From the NCBI GenBank assembly GCA_023301795.1, contig JALZVU010000191.1:1-33184 (forward strand): DNA of 33,184 nucleotides, written 5' to 3'. The notes under the pieces were generated by a model, which saw nothing but the letters and a program-made list of their open reading frames with translations, was not told where the DNA came from and ran no database searches. Both the position numbers and the translations under genes were made by a program. Source of the stretch: Granulosicoccus sp. Lineage in GTDB: Bacteria > Pseudomonadota > Gammaproteobacteria > Granulosicoccales > Granulosicoccaceae. This document shows, piece after piece, positions 31,314 to 33,184 of this stretch. Position 1 is the first letter of the stretch, and each line of letters opens with the position of its first letter.

Positions 31314-32750
31314 TTACGCTCCAAACACATCCAGTCCGGCCCCCCACGAAGACCCAAAGTTACGTAGATCAGGAAAAACCTCATTGAGATCGTTATCATC
31401 CACACCCATCCAGCGAGCCATCAGAGCCCCATACTGGTTGATCGACAACGACGGAATGATGCGTCCCTTGTCCCCTGTATCGTCTGCAGATCCAACGGAG
31501 AAATCGGGTAACTGGCCCATCAGACGACCACCGTTTACGGCACCGCCCATGACCATGTAATGCCCACCCCAGCCATGATCACTGCCATCGCCGTTGGTGG
31601 TCAACGTTCGGCCAAAATCAGAAGCTGTGAAAGTGGTTACTGAATCAGACAGATTGATTTCGTCCATAGTGGCCTGAAAGCTTGCCAGGCTACTGTCAAG
31701 ATCACCTAGTAATTGTGCGAGGCGCGGAGTCTGGCTGTCATGTGTATCCCAGCCGCCAGCACCCACAAAGAAAATTTGCCGACGCATGCCCAACTGCTGA
31801 TTTCCAGCAATGATTCTGGCCACCATCCGAAGCTGAGCCGACAGCCTGCTTCCAGCGTTGTGCGCAGTGTCAAACCCAGTGTTCGCATCCAGGGTCGCCT
31901 TAAGCTGGACCGACGCTGACTTGGCTCTTCGAAAGGATGATGCTGCCTGTTGCTTTAACAGATTGTTGTTGGATTGAGCTAACACCGCATCCAGACTGTC
32001 GCCGCTGTCATCTCCGATGCCCAAGTAGTTCAATTGGCTGAGTCCCGTGGTGGGGCTCAAGCCGACGGGCTGCACCCGTCTTCCCGGCAACCAGTAATTA
32101 CTGCCATTGACCGAAAAGCTTGGCGGTAAGCCACCCGCTACATTGGCATCACTGAGTAAATCTGCCATACGACCACCCCAGCCAGATCCGACGATTGACG
32201 CAGGTAAACTACTCTGCCCTTTCAGCCACTGCTCTTGTTGATGATTATGAGCAAACAGATCGTTAGGGATAGAACCACTGCCATTGATAAATTGCGCACG
32301 GCTTATTGGCGATATCAGATTGCCCACGTTGCTGAACACAGCCAACCTTTGCCGCCCCTGCACGCCAGGGTTATTTGCGTCGCGGCCAGTGTATTCCTTG
32401 TGCATATTTTTTAACAACGGATGGAATCCGATGCCGGTGTCTGGACCACTTGTGAGTAGCTCATCTTTAGGCACTGCAAGAGCACCACGGCTCGCTGCAT
32501 ACTGTGCATAGGCATCGTCATTCGTTGGCACGAACATGTTGAACGAATCGCTGCCACCGTAGAGAAAGACGCACACCAGCGCTTTATAATCATCAATGGC
32601 TGCGTACTGCGAACTGGCAGCCATTGCTGAACCTATGAGATTCAGCTTGCCATTCATTGCACCAGCGCCTGAACCCAACACAGAGATAGCCGCACACTGG
32701 CGTAGAAACTCTCGGCGTTGACGGGCTTTTCGAGCGTTAAGATTAGCCAT
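31314..32750 (-). CDS. DUF1501 family Tat-exported protein
   Basis: This 478-residue protein carries a twin-arginine signal (QRREFLRQCAAISVLGSG, arginines 12 and 13), so it is exported folded. DUF1501 belongs to the alkaline phosphatase/sulfatase superfamily. The features seen here are ALVCVFLYGGSDSFNMFVPT near residue 60, FFVGAGGWDTHDSQ (about 327-340) and FGRTLTTNGDGSDHGWGGHY (about 387-406), with Asp and His residues that could bind metal. Its ATG overlaps the stop of the upstream DUF1800 gene by one base (TAATG). The two families are frequently encoded together. The biochemical role of the pair is not known. Confidence 0.88.
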   Translation of the reverse strand: MANLNARKARQRREFLRQCAAISVLGSGAGAMNGKLNLIGSAMAASSQYAAIDDYKALVCVFLYGGSDSFNMFVPTNDDAYAQYAASRGALAVPKDELLTSGPDTGIGFHPLLKNMHKEYTGRDANNPGVQGRQRLAVFSNVGNLISPISRAQFINGSGSIPNDLFAHNHQQEQWLKGQSSLPASIVGSGWGGRMADLLSDANVAGGLPPSFSVNGSNYWLPGRRVQPVGLSPTTGLSQLNYLGIGDDSGDSLDAVLAQSNNNLLKQQAASSFRRAKSASVQLKATLDANTGFDTAHNAGSRLSAQLRMVARIIAGNQQLGMRRQIFFVGAGGWDTHDSQTPRLAQLLGDLDSSLASFQATMDEINLSDSVTTFTASDFGRTLTTNGDGSDHGWGGHYMVMGGAVNGGRLMGQLPDFSVGSADDTGDKGRIIPSLSINQYGALMARWMGVDDNDLNEVFPDLRNFGSSWGAGLDVFGA

Positions 32751-33184
32751 TACATTTGCACCAAATAATCAGGAGAAGCAATAATCACAGTGATTGCATC
32801 ACGTACACGCTTAAGAAGGCCTGCCTGTGTGTTGGCAGGTATGCCCTGCAGCTGAGAGACAAGTACGCTGCGAAGCCCGCTGCTCATGCTGCCTGACATA
32901 AGCACGATGTCCAGATGGCTCAGCAATACATCAATGTCACTGGCAAGCCCAACCTCATAGGTGAAGTCAAGATAGGATGTGGTTTGCTCCCCATCAATCA
33001 GTGCCGATACAGAACGCTGATTTACCTGCTTACCAAGCCAGTTGCTGGTGCCAAGTTCGTTGCTTTCGGTAAACAACTCAAATTCTGGAGCCTGTAGCTT
33101 GCGATCAGCAAGGGGACCCGCTGGCGAGAATGATGGCTGGAAGAAGTTGAACACCGAAGGCGACTTCAGCGGCGCTTGCCCAAA
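32750..33184 (-). CDS. DUF1800 family protein, C-terminal part, cut by the window end
   Basis: This is the C-terminal 144 residues of a DUF1800 protein. The visible part begins FGQAPLKSPSVFNFFQPSFS, a recognisable DUF1800 C-terminal motif, and ends in LKRVRDAITVIIASPDYLVQ. The reading frame is open to the last base, and family proteins are usually around 450-600 residues, so most of the gene lies beyond 33184. An in-frame GTG at 33154 is an internal Val, not a start. It is translationally coupled to the DUF1501 gene. Confidence 0.85.
   Translation of the reverse strand, partial: FGQAPLKSPSVFNFFQPSFSPAGPLADRKLQAPEFELFTESNELGTSNWLGKQVNQRSVSALIDGEQTTSYLDFTYEVGLASDIDVLLSHLDIVLMSGSMSSGLRSVLVSQLQGIPANTQAGLLKRVRDAITVIIASPDYLVQM

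Noticed and set aside
31180-33184. DUF1501/DUF1800 pair as a novel system
   Set aside because: Co-occurrence of these two families is already commonly seen. The pair is of unknown function but not a new arrangement.

Overview
This window looks like chromosome from a heterotrophic, probably marine, proteobacterium. The evidence is dense ABC and TRAP solute transport, a Cys-type sulfatase, a secreted c-type cytochrome, a Tat-exported DUF1501 protein with a DUF1800 partner, and rhizobial-style rhamnose uptake genes. A gammaproteobacterium of the Granulosicoccus kind would fit, but that is inference from gene content and no marker gene is present. I recognised no tRNA, rRNA, CRISPR array or insertion sequence.

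Layout. (1) 1-6196, plus strand: an L-rhamnose uptake operon in rhizobial nomenclature (rhaS binding protein, rhaT ATPase, rhaP and rhaQ permeases, rhaK kinase). It opens with overlapping palindromes at the window edge and has a long hairpin between rhaS and rhaT. (2) 6198-13910, minus strand: one tight operon for a CSPSR-type sulfatase, its formylglycine-generating enzyme, and a complete oligopeptide-type ABC importer (two permeases, a fused double ATPase, a binding protein). It diverges from a LysR regulator (14024-14929). The logic appears to be import of a sulfated compound and cytoplasmic desulfation. (3) 15301-23383: a compact nonribosomal peptide locus. A free-standing adenylation enzyme with a proline-type specificity code and a free-standing carrier protein run rightward. 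They face a leftward operon of an acyl-CoA-dehydrogenase-like flavoprotein, a C-A-PCP-alpha/beta-hydrolase synthetase with a glycine-type code, and a second alpha/beta hydrolase. Together this predicts prolyl-PCP oxidation to pyrrole-2-carboxyl-PCP and condensation with glycine. This is the strongest candidate for an undescribed system here. (4) 23990-25437, minus strand: a rhamnose mutarotase, the missing member of the rha operon about 18 kb away, downstream of a J-domain-like acidic coiled-coil protein. (5) 25742-26122: a periplasmic monoheme cytochrome c, followed by a degenerate 14-bp tandem repeat. (6) 26232-29352, minus strand: a TRAP transporter (dctP, intergenic hairpin, dctQ, dctM). 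(7) 29472-31142: a formyltransferase-fold protein fused to a GH43-like beta-propeller. (8) 31314 to the window end: a DUF1501 protein and the C-terminal end of a DUF1800 protein.

The enzymes of rhamnose breakdown (isomerase, aldolase) and the rha regulator are not in the window; the operator-like palindrome at base 1 suggests they may lie just to the left. For the NRPS locus no phosphopantetheinyl transferase, MbtH protein, exporter or dedicated regulator was recognised. All domain and specificity calls come from reading motifs by eye; no database search or alignment was run.
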